A stretch of DNA of 64,000 nt from assembly GCA_049724395.1 (NCBI GenBank), contig JAUGWO010000078.1:1-64000 (forward strand), written 5' to 3'. A model generated the notes under the pieces. That model did not search any database. It saw only the letters and a program-made list of their open reading frames with translations, and was not told the origin of the DNA. Below, piece by piece: positions 47,903 through 61,052 of this stretch; position 1 is the stretch's first letter; each line of letters begins with the position of its first letter. This DNA comes from Spongospora subterranea f. sp. subterranea (taxonomy: Eukaryota > Endomyxa: Phytomyxea > Phytomyxea > Plasmodiophorida). The position numbers and the translations under genes were made by a program.

Positions 47903-48823
47903 ATGAGGGCAACTATTGTGGTTTGTTTAATTGCGGTTATATCCTATGCTGTCGCAGAGAACTGTGGTCCGCTAGGTGGAAATGTTAGATGTGGTGGAAA
48001 AAACTGTTGTAGTAGATTCGGATGGTAAGAAAGCGATTGCTACACAACGTCCTGCCAACTCTTATTCGCCGATCAACAGGTGTGGTGCCACCGATGCGCA
48101 TTGCGATCCGGCCACCTGCAATAAACAATTTAGTGCCCCAGCGTCTTCCTGCGCTTCACAAGGTTAGTGCAAACCCAGGGCAACCGCATCCGACCGTCTC
48201 CAATCTGACTCTTGAACCACAGCAACGAATCCATTGCCATCTGATAGCCCTTTCAAGGTTCCAAATATTGATGTTTGTGGTGGTTCCAGTGGCATCCACT
48301 GTCCTGGTGCAGGACAGGATTCGTATTTCTATCGATGCTGTTCTGTGAATGGTAAACAGGGTCTCTTAGATCTTTTGCAATCAGACTTGTAAATCGATTT
48401 ATAGGTCATTAGCGGTCCTAAAAACGACATTCAACAACAAGAATTGTATTGTGGAGCTGGTTGTCAGGGCGCTTTTGGTAATTGCGATACCAATCGTCCA
48501 CGTCCTGCATCGCCAACTGGCCCAGCTAAAGTAGTGGGGGCTGGAGGAAATTGTGGCCCTATCGTGAATACCAGATGTGCTGACGGTAATCACTTTCTTG
48601 CGCCAGTTGACCATTTTGTGATGAGTTTCTGGTACTAGGACTATGCTGTAGCGGCAGCAACTTTTGTGGAACAGGAGTAGATTACTGTGGGGCCGCAAAC
48701 TGGTGCCAGGTATTTTCAGATGTTGCACATTATCAGTACGCTACTTATACTATCATAGGCAAAATGGGGTCGTTGCGATTAAACCAATTCAACTCTCTTG
48801 CAGTCAGCTCAATAACAATTTGA
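47903..48823 (+). CDS. Secreted chitin-binding protein with hevein-type domains
   Basis: Signal peptide MRATIVVCLIAVISYAVA is followed at once by a hevein-type chitin-binding domain: ENCGPLGGNVRCGGKNCCS, RFGW, then after a 52-nt intron CGATDAHCDPATCN. A further Cys-rich segment (DVCGGSSGIHCPGAG, RCCS, ELYCGAGCQGAFGNC) and a third hevein-like unit (GNCGPIVNTRCADG; LCCSGSNFCGTGVDYCG) follow. Each uses the CCS plus FCG/WCG pattern that shapes the chitin-binding fold. The linkers are Pro/Ala-rich. The product should be exported and bind chitin, either its own (cyst or spore wall) or that of another organism. Introns are short; a donor in the second unit (tct|gtgaat) is my best reading. An aataaa lies just after the stop. 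Confidence 0.8.
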
Positions 48824-48869
48824 AAATAAACAATGCGAAGTCAAAGATGTTATAAATTGACAGGGCAGT

Positions 48870-50668
<1,799 letters not shown>

Positions 50669-51029
50669 CGTCGTTGATGGAAGCGAAACTCCCTTAAATG
50701 TGAATGGACACTTTAGAGTGGATATACCATATACTGTACACACCTGTCAGCCGTTGTTCCACTTGCGGCTATGACGAACATTGCAGAATGCAGTGCCCGT
50801 ACCGTAAAAACATGAACAAGGCGAGTGGCGCAATGCGAAACGTCGGATCGGACCCGAAAATAACTCTACGTATTGTTTGGTCAACGGTGAAGTGTAAACT
50901 CGGCAAATCGTGATCTTGTTGTCGCCAATCAATCAGATAAAGCTTAGAACCATTTTTCGCTTCGCGATTTGATAAGGTTGTTGCTACGTATTTGAGTAAC
51001 TATTTATTTTTTGGCGCCTGAGCGATGCT
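50669..51029. other. Intergenic, no gene seen
   Basis: Short spacer between thiolase and the membrane protein; frames on the plus strand are short. Confidence 0.3.
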
Positions 51030-51945
51030 TCAACTGGGATTGAATAACACGGAGGCGCATCCGTAAGCGGCGATCCCTTGCAAGAAAATCCCGTTCGCTA
51101 TTGAATGTGCGACGATGATCGGCTTTTCTTGCGATCTAAGCAGAAACATGTAGACCCATGCACAATACCAATGGTGAAGATGAACCCCTCGAGGTAATAA
51201 CGCCCACAGAATCGCATGGAATAAGAGGACCAGAATGATCGACGATAAGTACAATTGACCATAGGATTTCGAATACTTAGTCGTCAACATCCACTGATAA
51301 ACGAGAAATGCAATCAAGAAGAACGCCGCCACAGAATAGCCAATAATCGTGGGGATCGACCAATGCTGCATTGATCGATACGATAGCGCCGTCTGGAACA
51401 TTGGAACTTCGCAGATCAACGTGAACACGAACGCTGATACCATAATTAGGGCGATGTAGGCCGTCCTTAATACGTGGGTTAACGCCACCGACCCAAGCAG
51501 ATACGCCGTCGACGAGCAATGGGCAAGGACTGAGCACCGTCAACAGAGGGGTTAGCACAATCGTGTTCGAGATTCAGGGATGAAACATACGCAGGTAGTT
51601 ATTGAACAGATCGGCGGGCTTGAACACGTTCTGATCGCTGGGCAGACCCGACTTTACGATTGCTAATCGCAATATGAGATGGCACAAACACATTAATATG
51701 ACATAGGCTAATAGCTCAGCCCAATTCGACGGAATCCCATCCAGCATTAGATTCCTCAGGCCCTTCTTCTTCCTGAAATTCCCTCTTCGCGTTGGCCGAA
51801 TCTCCAACAGCGGCACCGATTGGCCCGTGCGACCTCTCTCGTCTTCCTCGTCCGGGGGGAGATTCTCGTCCTGGTGACCGGCCGCAACATAGCGCGGCGA
51901 GATCTCTTCGGCAAACGCCTGCATTGGCAGCGGGCGATCCGCCAA
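51030..51945 (-). CDS. Multi-pass membrane protein with H-x-H-H-W-Y motif, function unknown
   Basis: Two exons join (donor gtatgt near 51,585, acceptor gctcag). The first about 70 residues are polar and charged (DENLPPDEEDERGR, RRGNFRKKKGLRN). A membrane helix follows (WAELLAYVILMCLCHLILRL), then after the intron six or so further helices such as LTHVLRTAYIALIMVSAF, IIGYSVAAFFLIAFLVYQW and LSSIILVLLFHAILW. The most conserved part is HLHHWYCAW, followed by AHSIANGIFLQGIAAYG. I know this His-rich motif from uncharacterised protist and algal membrane proteins but cannot name a function; metal or heme binding by the His residues is speculation. Length about 280 residues. Confidence 0.65.
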
Positions 51946-53050
51946 TCAATCTGGGAGGTGGTGATCCCGGTGATGATGAGCAGGGTGCAGATGATGATGG
52001 TGGTACGGTCTTCACGGTCCGATATTTTACTAGCGGATTGCGTTAAGGAATTACGGATTCTCAGGATATAAAGGGCCAACATTGCCTTTAAAGTGGGCGC
52101 CCAACACTGTGAATGGGGAAAAAGACAACCATCCGTTTCAGTAGAGATAAGACTTTTTTAGTCGAGGGTTTTATGAAAGTGGCCCTCAGACTCAATCGCG
52201 AAAAGGGCAAGTCCTTTACGGAGCGTTGTAGTTTAGTTGAATGGCTGTTGGGCACCTGGTTGAATGTGTCTCCGAATCGGGTCCGGTTTTAGCGTTCGTG
52301 GCGCTATGGAAGATGGAGTTGCTCTCCTTTGTACGTAGTTGCCCCGTAATATCAAGAAATCGGAATCGCTTCTCAGAGCTAGATCATGTCTTTCCGAAAC
52401 CGTTGGTTCCTTAAGCAATGGCCTTTGCCCTTGGTAATCGACTTACATCGTCTTAGTTGCTGAGCTGCCGCTTCGCTTTGTAGAATAAGATCGACCGATT
52501 TACTGTGCAGCAGCATTTCCCCAAGTGCACCTTTGAAACTAGAAAAGAGCAGCAAGGTCGCATTTACCTAATGCTGGTCCGGCTGTTTGGGCGACCAGAA
52601 TGCGCGTTCATGAAAAGATTACTCCAATCCATTTGTTTTGAAACAATGTGCTGGGACATGAAGCGAATTATTATTGAGCCAAAGAGAATGTCATGGAAAG
52701 TCTCAATTCCCTTATAAACGGGAATCTGGTTGATCCCATTCTACCAAATTGACAACACGAGTACATTCGCTTGAAAGAAGGATCACTGACGAAATTGAGC
52801 AGCGAGAAGGCACTGTGTTTTGAAAGCGAAATATGGAGCCTAGAGCCCCAGTGTTTCGCTCTTATCTCGCTTTCAAAAACAGCATTGTTCCCTGCTCAGT
52901 CTCGCCATTGACCCCTCGATTCAAGCGAATGTAACTGTGCACAACGCATTGGGCGAAAACTAAATCGTCTTGAAATTGTGTCATCGTTCCACATCTGAAA
53001 CGCATTCCAATGTGAATAAAAAGATCAACTGTCAATGTGTAATCGATAGA
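51946..53050. other. Intergenic, no gene seen
   Basis: About 1.1 kb leading to the minisatellite. A short inverted match (gttttgaaagcga / tcgctttcaaaaac) sits around 52,818-52,880. No gene. Confidence 0.35.
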
Positions 53051-54412
53051 CGCCAAACCCCATGCCAATTTAGCGTTAGAAGCCAAACCCCATGCCAATT
53101 TAGCGTTAGAAGCCAAACCCCATGCCAATTTAGCGTTAGACGCCAAACCCCATGCCAATTTAGCGTTAGAAGCCAAACCCCATGCCAAACCCCATGCCAA
53201 TTTAGCGTTAGACGCCAAACCCCATGCCAATTTAGCGTTAGACGCCAAACCCCATGCCAATTTAGCGTTAGAAGCCAAACCCCATGCCAATTTAGCGTTA
53301 GAAGCCAAACCCCATGCCAATTTAGCGTTAGAAGCCAAACCCCATGCCAATTTAGCGTTAGAAGCCAAACCCCATGCCAATTTAGCGTTAGAAGCCAAAC
53401 CCCATGCCAATTTAGCGTTAGACGCCAAACCCCACGCCAAACCCCATGCCAATTTAGCGTTAGAAGCCAAACCCCATGCCAATTTAGCGTTAGAAGCCAA
53501 ACCCCATGCCAATTTTTAGCGTTAGCGTTAGACGCCAAACCCCATGCCAATTTAGCGTTAGACGCCAAACCCCATGCCAATTTAGCGTTAGAAGCCAAAC
53601 CCCATGCCAATTTAGCGTTAGAAGCCAAACCCCATGCCAATTTAGCGTTAGAAGCCAAACCCCATGCCAATTTAGCGTTAGAAGCCAAACCCCCAAGTTA
53701 GAAGCCAAACCCCATGCCAATTTAGCGTTAGAAGCCAAACCCCATGTCAATTTAGCGTTAGAAGCAAACCCCATGTCAATTTAGCGTTAGAAGCCATTTA
53801 GCGTTAGAAGCCAAACCCCCAATTTAGCGTTAGAAGCCAAACCCCATGTCAATTTAGCGTTAGAAGCCAAACCCCATGTCAATTTAGCGTTAGAAGCCAA
53901 ACCCCATGCCAATTTAGCGTTAGAAGCCAAACCCCATGCCAATTTAGCGTTAGAAGCCAAACCCCATGCCAATTTAGCGTTAGAAGCCAAACCCCATGCC
54001 AATTTAGCGTTAGAAGCCAAACCCCATGCCAATTTAGCGTTAGACGCCAAACCCCATGCCAATTTAGCGTTAGAAGCTCTAGCGTTCATGCCAATTTAGC
54101 GTTAGACGCCAAACCCCATGCCAATTTAGCGTTAGACGCCAAACCCCATGCCAATTTAGCGTTCATGGCGTTAGAAGCCAAACCCCAGCCAATTTAGCGT
54201 TAGAAGCCAAACCCCATGCCAATTTAGCGTTGCCAAACCCCATGCCAATTTAGCGTTAGGCGCCAAACCCCATGCCAATTTAGCGTTAGACGCCAAACCC
54301 CATGCCTTAGAAGACCAAACCCCATGTCAATTTAGCGTTAGAAGCCAAACCCCATGTCAATTTAGCGTTAGAAGTCAAACCTTATGCCAATTTAGACGCC
54401 AAACCCCATGCC
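53051..54412. repeat. Minisatellite: about 45 copies of a 30-bp unit
   Basis: The unit is cgccaaaccccatgccaatt followed by tagcgttaga. Copies vary mainly at the first base (a or c) and at catgcc/catgtc; a few are shortened, extended or scrambled (near 53,180, 53,440, 53,780-53,820, 54,080 and 54,160-54,230). Because the period is a multiple of three and lacks stops in several frames, long frames appear on both strands (for example repeats of LASNAKLAWG on the minus strand), but these lack a start context, introns or flanking domains and I do not call them genes. A stray copy (aatttagcgccaaaccc) lies at about 54,822. Confidence 0.97.
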
Positions 54413-55102
54413 AGCATCGTAATCAGCATTAGCTGATGCGGTGTGTTGGCCGGCGGGGCGTGGATCGAGAGGGAGCTGTGTCTGCATTGCTGGATCAGGG
54501 CGAGGTCTGGAATGCTCTGGCCGGATTCGCTGAGGAAGGTGAACCGATCGGGTGTCGGTCGCGGCGCGCGCCCCGACGATGACGACGCTGTGGATGAATG
54601 CAGCGCCCCCTGAACCTATCCCCCGACGCCGCACAAGGTACCACCAAATAGGTACTCGTTGTGGCTACACGACGATCCAGGTCTCGAGACTGGCAGACGT
54701 CTGCGGACGTCGCTAACTTGACAAATATCCAAATATCGTGCAGAGGCCGCCAAAGGCTCATTTTATGAAATGTGAACGCTGGGATCACCATTGATCATCG
54801 TAATAAAGCACAGAAGAACCAATTTAGCGCCAAACCCCCCGCTGTGTACGAATAATTAACCGCACCATTATGTACACTTGTGTTTTCTGCGCGAGCAAGG
54901 GAATATAACAAGTGCGCGACTGTGGTTTATGTGTACAGTTCTGCCGTTCGGTCCCGGTTCTCAATTGGAAGGCGATTACCAAATCCCGACGACACCAGGC
55001 CCAGGGAGTCAATTAGCCCACAACACCGATCGACCATTGCCAATTACTACAAATTTTGAACTCTACCAAATCAGTATCCTGGCCCATTAGCGTGGGTTTC
55101 AC
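54413..55102. other. Intergenic, GC-rich then AT-rich, no gene seen
   Basis: The segment 54,420-54,720 is unusually GC-rich for the window, with frames on both strands (54,634 to 54,392 minus) that match nothing. An isolated minisatellite unit lies near 54,822. The right end holds the Sec13 promoter. Confidence 0.35.
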
Positions 55103-56313
55103 ATGGTAGATATTTCCTCGTAGTTTTACTTAATGGATTATTTCTAATATTGTTTGCTGTTTATCGTTTTTCCTTGATGATGGTCATGCTCAATGATATC
55201 ACACATAGGCAACAGAAGAGTTATCATTTGAAAGCGGTCACGATGACCTGATTCACGACACGCAGCTTGATTATTTCGGCAGCCGTCTGGCAACGGCGTC
55301 CGCTGATAAATCTATAAGAATTTTCGATATTTCAGGAGACCAGCACACTTTACTTGCTGACTTGAAAGGGTAAAGAATTCATGATCATCGCTTGACTTTC
55401 TGTTTTTTTTTTCAACATGCCTATCTTTTGCCTGCCACTTTTGAATTGTTGGTGATCGATCGATGTCAGGCATGAAGGTCCAGTTTGGTCAGTGGCATGG
55501 TCACATCCACAGTATGAAAGCCTGTTGGCATCGTGCTCTTACGATGGGCGCGTTATTATCTGGAAACAGGAAGGCCCTTCATGGAATCGAATATTCTCCA
55601 GCGATTCAGCACAGACGTCTGTAAATTGTGTTGTGTGGTCTCCTCCTGAGCAAGGTCTAATGCTCCTTGTTAGTATTTCTATCGATTGTTAACAAGGCCT
55701 AACAATGTTTCGCTAGGCTTGCTCATCCGATAACTTCGTGTCAGTTTACACGTACTCTGAAAACCAGTGGAAAGAGTGTCGGTTCAGCGCCCATCTAGGA
55801 GGGGTGAATGCGGGATCCTGGGCCCCAGCATCACCTCAGTCGGTGCCTCGATTTGTCACCGCCGGCAATGACAACCGGCTGAAAATGTGGCGACTCTCGG
55901 ATGACCAATGGGTTGAGCAAAAAGGTGTGTTTGACGACGACGTGTTGCATCACAAAGACTGGGTTCGTGATGTGGCTTGGGCACCAAGCCATGGTATTCC
56001 CTCTCATTGTATAGCTAGCTGTAGCGAAGATAAGACCTGCATCATTTGGACCGAAGTATTATCCTCAAATTCAAAGGTTTTCGCTTGCTGACGTCAACTT
56101 TTGCAGGAGAGTTCAGGGCAATGGCGCAAGTCCAAAGTTCTGGAGTTCAAGCAGAAAGTTTGGCGTGTGAGCTGGTCTGTCATGGGCAACATTCTGGCAA
56201 TATCGCAAGGGGATAACAAAGTTAGTCTGTGGAAAGAGTCTCTAGATGGCGATTGGGAAGAGTTGACATCAATTGACGATCAGCGATCCAATGATCCAAA
56301 CCGTTTGCAATGA
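55103..56313 (+). CDS. SEC13: Sec13, COPII coat and nuclear-pore WD40 protein
   Basis: Five exons (55,103-55,105; 55,209-55,369; 55,470-55,668; 55,717-56,076; 56,107-56,313) give 309 residues, the normal length. The first coding exon is just the ATG. The rest matches Sec13 through all six blades: [48 protein letters not shown] [86 protein letters not shown] and [11 protein letters not shown]. Sec13 pairs with Sec31 in the COPII cage and with Nup145C/Nup96 in the nuclear pore Y complex. Introns are 103, 100, 48 and 30 nt; the last is among the shortest spliceosomal introns seen outside special lineages. Confidence 0.95.
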
Positions 56314-56529
56314 CATCTTCATCTTCTAACTAAACCTCAAAAAACAATATTTCCAGGTTGTTTGATATTGCTGGGTTATAAAAAGGTGTACCTCGCCCCA
56401 TCCTGGGTTCTTTGCTTTATATGTTTCCGTAAACGGCCCTCGCACTGCCGGTGCTATGAGTTCCACGTTGATCACCATCTGACAAGCTACCCGACAGCGA
56501 TGTAGAAACGTCAGGACCGTATTATTACG

Positions 56530-56770
56530 AAGAATTCCAAGCTGCTTTTACCAAGAGTTGCCCCTTCACCGATGCATATGTCATGGTTATGGTAAACATT
56601 TTGAGGTGTAAAAATTTTGAGGTAAATGCAGTTTCGAATGGGTCTGCTGCTTTAGCTGAACTCAACAAGCTCATTTCGAAGGACAAAGAGCGTCACCTCC
56701 TGCGTATTCGACTCAACTCACGTGCAATAACAGTAACATTCTCTACACAACTACAACCTATTACTTGAGG
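56530..56770 (+). pseudogene. Possible receiver-domain-like fragment
   Basis: A short frame reads NILRCKNFEVNAVSNGSAAL after a Met-rich lead, resembling the alpha1-beta2 part of a response-regulator receiver domain. The phospho-acceptor and other landmarks are not found and the frame ends soon after. It may be a decayed gene piece or chance; sits between Sec13 and NIPA. Confidence 0.25.
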
Positions 56771-56864
56771 AGAAGGCCAACAACGGTGACGCTAATGTCT
56801 TATCGCCAGAATAATAATAAGTTTGTGATTGATATATGAGGTATTCTGATTAAGTCTCGAAACT

Positions 56865-58455
56865 TCAAACCTGCTTTGATACAGAAAGCATGTACGACCT
56901 GCCGAGTTGTTCCACGTCCGGTTTTCTCTCGGCCTTCAGTTGTTTAACGAGTTCTAGCTGTTCCGACTTTGGCGATTTCGCTGTGGATTTTCGACGTGAT
57001 TTCCTGCCCCAGTTGGACTTTGTCATCATCAAATGCGATGCTTCTTCACGTCTAGATAGTATGAGTAAACCGCTTATAGTTACGCCGATCCCAAACGCGA
57101 ACATTGACATTTGTCCAGGCTGCATATGCTCATATTCTCCCTATTGACGAATGAACCAGTGAAACTCACACAATGGACAACTCACAAAAAATATAAGACC
57201 CGAGGCAACCGATCCAATGCACCAAAACGTTTGAAATACTGGGACGACATACGAGGCCTCAAAAAGGCGAAGCCCGTCATTCAGGTATTTGATTTGAAAG
57301 AATATTGTTGTGAACAAGGAAATGAAAACAACATAGGTTGGAAGGTGGGCAAACATGAGCTTGCCCCCAGCAATTGATCCATAAAGCAGTTCTGCAGTGC
57401 ACCTGAATATTTGATATTGTAAGACAGCATGAAACCTGTTGCAACTGGGATATCCTTTACTTTGCGAACAGAACGTTCTGCGCGCCTATAGTGCCAGAAA
57501 GCGCAGGATAGAGGAATCGATGGATTTTGATTGCATTGGACTGATACGCCATGACAGCTGGTGCGCATTCTATAGCTAATCCCAAGTCGCTTTCGTCACA
57601 ACCTGAGACAACAACGACAATCATTTCGAGTTGAAAGTTGTCATGTCAAAGCTGGTTGAAATTGCTACCTTCAAGAAGGCCAAGCATTTGGATACTATCG
57701 GACTGCGACATCGCTTCGGCCCTAAGCTGGTCATAATGCTTCACCGCTGACGACATGACAGCGATGGCGGCCATCACGCCGGTAGAAAAGATGAGGAATG
57801 CAGGCTTGACGTATAGCGCAAACAGTTCATCGAGCTGAAACAATTTATCTTCGTGCGACGCGAACGAAACGCTCAGGATGGATCCCGATATTATGATGCA
57901 CACAGCCACGATCTCTGCAGGAAGTCACCTAAACCTGATTCATCGCCCAGCGTCAATCGCCCTTACCATTACAGGAAATCTTCTCCCTGAGAAGAAGCGG
58001 AGCGAAGATGACATTCGCAATCAATGTAACGGCGCCTAAAGGAGCGATGACGACCTGAATTGATTTATGGGCTTCGTCAAGAAGAAAGAAAAGCGGAACA
58101 GTTGTCGACCTGTGGAGCAAAAGCCAACGCGAAAAAATCCGCAATGGCGCCAACCATGACGAGGGTAATTCCTGCAACCCAAAGCGGTTGCAGAAAATAT
58201 TTTGGTGTTCCTATATCAGATAGGGCCGAGGCTGTTGTTGGCGCCGTAGGTGAGGAAGGCTGTTTATCGCTCCAGTTAGACGACTGCAGATGGCACAGCT
58301 TCTGCAGGTTGATCCCTGCCTAGTCGCTGATCAATGTGCGTTTTGCCCCACAACACCCATGCGACCAGACCTAAATTAGAGATGATCGAGGCGAAGCACG
58401 CTAGCAGGACTCCGACCACCCATCGGCGCATCCCAAGTATATCTTTGCCATCCAT
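56865..58455 (-). CDS. NIPA-type magnesium transporter
   Basis: Seven exons (58,371-58,455; 58,110-58,315; 57,967-58,054; 57,669-57,914; 57,461-57,569; 57,186-57,402; 56,865-57,140) give 408 residues. The protein is a nine-or-so-helix NIPA (DUF803) transporter for divalent cations. Key segments: VGVLLACFASIISNLG, INLQKLCH, AGITLVMVGAIADFFALAFA, VIAPLGAVTLIANVIFAP, LDELFALYVKPAFLIF, RFLYPALSGTIGAQNVLFAK and LRLFEASYVVPVFQTFW. Introns are short and interrupt codons in both phases, and frame is kept through all joins. The extended Lys/Ser-rich C-terminal tail (RKSRRKSTAKSPKS) is cytosolic. This is the clearest test case for the organism's small introns. Confidence 0.92.
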
Positions 58456-58961
58456 AATGGTGCAGGGCCAATCTTCTGGATTCCTCGGCCGTTTCGGAAC
58501 CTTCGCGCAAAAGCTACCTTTGCTGTCGATTTGCAGTATTTCTAAACGGATTCATATCTGATACGAATTAGAATACAGAAAGATCAATCCCCTGTTGACC
58601 GTTTTTGTTACTTTTCGCCAGGTTAACTTTTGTCGAATTGGCGTGGCCTCGTTGGCTCCGATCCCATCATACGTCAGCGGCGCCACCTCAAACGTCTTTG
58701 TGGATTATGAAAACTTGTCATACAGAAACGCAACCCTGTTATCACATCCAGAAGGTCGACAAACCCCACGGTTGACCGACATTTCGAAATACAAAAAATA
58801 GAACGGTCAGAATCCGATAACATGCTACTGATCAATGCGGATGTGACTTTTCCAAAGAGGTTGAAGACACGACACGAGACAGTAATTTCTGAAAAGGAAT
58901 GAAGTCCAAAGGCAACAAGAGAGTCTTTTAGGGGGCTATATTAAAATAGCATGGATCTGAA
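58456..58961. other. Intergenic, no gene seen
   Basis: Spacer between the NIPA start and the ALYREF stop on the same strand; short frames only. Confidence 0.35.
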
Positions 58962-59872
58962 TTACTCGCCAGAACGGACAACGCGGCGTTGATTATTGCC
59001 GCGCTGGTTACCGTTGTCATTCTTGAATTTCGTGACCCCACGACCGCGAACCTTTACGATCTGTTCAGGCGTTGTCTTGGGCTGGTCATCAAAATCGTGT
59101 CGATTATCGCCTTCGGTCACGGTCATGACCTGGTCATCCAACTTGACGCCGTTGTATTTTTCAACGAATTTTCTTGATGCAGCACGCTTATGGAAATGTA
59201 TGATCGCTGCACCTGTTGGGCGACCTGACCGGTCAAATACCAGCTCTGCCCTGTTATAATCGGGAAAATCCTTGAAAAGCCCCTCTAGATCTGACGCTTC
59301 AACTTGCCATGGAATATCTGATATTGTCACAACACCAGTTGTCCTCAGACTTAAGCCTATTGATTTAGAGGCAAATGACGAGAGCGATTTGGTCAAAGTG
59401 TCGTTGTGATTGCGGGGCGCTGGATAATGCTCAAGGAACATGTCGTGCTATATGCAAAAACATATATCAATTGAAAATAATTACTACGAACAAAATCGAG
59501 TAACAAAAACAAAAAAAATGCAATCAACCTGGAGCTCAATCGGAAATTCATTCGAATTGTGGGTTTCTAGCTGACCTCCCATTCTTTCTCGGGATCCTTT
59601 CGCCTGATAGTTTGAAATTTATCCAAACGCCGTCTGCCCTCTGAAGTTGGCACTGTTACTCTAATAGAACCTCCTTTTTTCTGACCAAATGAACCGCGAC
59701 GTCCAGCCCCCTTGCTGCTATTCCCTCTCTTGCCTCCAGCGAACGGGCGGTTCGGCGCCGCACGTGGTCTCGGCGGTGGTTTCGTCGTTTTCCGACGCTG
59801 CGCGGCGATCTCGTCAAGGGACATATCCAGATGGGATTCCGCCGTGGCATCGACGACCATGGCGTCCGACAT
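58962..59872 (-). CDS. ALYREF mRNA export adaptor
   Basis: Two exons (59,576-59,872 and 58,962-59,447) with a 128-nt intron. Residues 17-26, MSLDEIAAQR, are the UAP56-binding motif that opens REF proteins. An Arg/Gly-rich region follows (AGGKRGNSSKGAGRRG). The RRM runs from TTGVVTISDIPWQVEASDLE through VFDRSGRPTGAAIIHFHK to KYNGVKLDDQVMTV. A second RG-rich tail (KVRGRGVTKF, NQRGNNQRRVVRSGE) ends it. The product recruits the TREX/NXF1 export route to mRNA. The order, length (260 residues) and motifs are complete. Confidence 0.93.
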
Positions 59873-59969
59873 TGTTCGCTAGCAATTTCCGATCAATCGG
59901 GGCCGACGGCAAAAACGTCAATGGAGAGTTGAGGACAATACACCACACACTGACACACACGGAGACTGG

Positions 59970-60410
59970 CAGCGCCTTCGCACTATATGCAACTGCGAGG
60001 CACTAGGTACAACTGCGACAGTCGCGCAACTAAATATACAAGTGCCGTGACCTTGAATTAGGAGACAATCAGCGCCTTCGCACTATATGCAACTGCGAGG
60101 CACTAGGTACAACTGCGACAGACAATCGCGCAACTAAATATTGCGCAACTAAATATTGCGCAACTAAATATACAAGTGCCGTGACCCTGTATTTAGAGAC
60201 AGGCAGCGCCTTCGCACTATATGCAACTGCGAGGCACTAGGTACAACTGCGACAGTTGCGCAACTAAATATACAAGTGCCGTGACCCTGTATTTACGAGA
60301 CAGGCAGCGCCTTCGCACTATATGCCACTGCGCGCGGCACTAGGTTCACAGCGACATTCGCGCAACCAAATACAGTACACAAGTGCCGTGACCATGTACT
60401 GTATTAGCGC
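59970..60410. repeat. Tandem repeat, four copies of about 100 bp
   Basis: Units begin cagcgccttcgcactatatg at 59,970, 60,070, 60,204 and 60,305. The second is 134 bp because gcgcaactaaatatt is itself tripled inside it. The fourth is the most diverged. The array starts about 100 bases upstream of the ALYREF start codon, so it may overlap that promoter. Confidence 0.93.
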
Positions 60411-61052
60411 CATGGATCGGTCGGTTCGACAATGGTTAACTGAATCGAGCCTGGTCTGTTCCCGGAGCGGACCGCAGCAAGGTGTGTGTGTGTGTCCGTT
60501 TGGGAAACGGCTTCAGAAAGAACACACGACGTTGGACCAAAGTCTAATAGGCGCTGCTGTGAAGTTAACCAGCACCGATATGGTAGAAGGGGGTTTTCAA
60601 AGGCGTTGGTGCCATAGACCATTGAGGCTGTGGATTATTATGCCGCGTTTGCTCGCCATTATTTCATGATCAGCATGACCATTGTCATTATTTGTGATAT
60701 TCTGTTTTTTGGGCATCACTAATCTAGAGGTAATAAACGCTTTTCAATTCGATTTTCTGATCGATTTAATCTTGAAAATACCCCATACGCGTTCGGTTGC
60801 TGTGATCCACCTCCGTTTTCTATCTCCACCGATCGTTCTAAACTGTTCTCACATGACATACATCACCAGAGTTTTACAGCCTTCATTGCCACCCACCCAC
60901 CGACTGTTTGTTCTGTCTGAATTAAAGCGGCCCATAATGTGATGCCTGTTCAGAAGGTCGTTTTCTGTGAGCCCAAATGGCAAAACGCGTTGTTGCGGTT
61001 TTTGCAATGTCCCAGGACCGGGCGTTCTTGCTCTGGGTATTTTTTCCAGGTT
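60411..61052. other. Intergenic, no gene seen
   Basis: Only short frames on either strand. No repeat or domain recognised. Confidence 0.35.

Noticed and set aside
53051-54412. Long frames in the 30-bp array as a repetitive protein, or the array as a CRISPR
   Set aside because: Openness in several frames follows from a stop-free unit whose length is a multiple of three. There are no spacers between units, so it is not a CRISPR.
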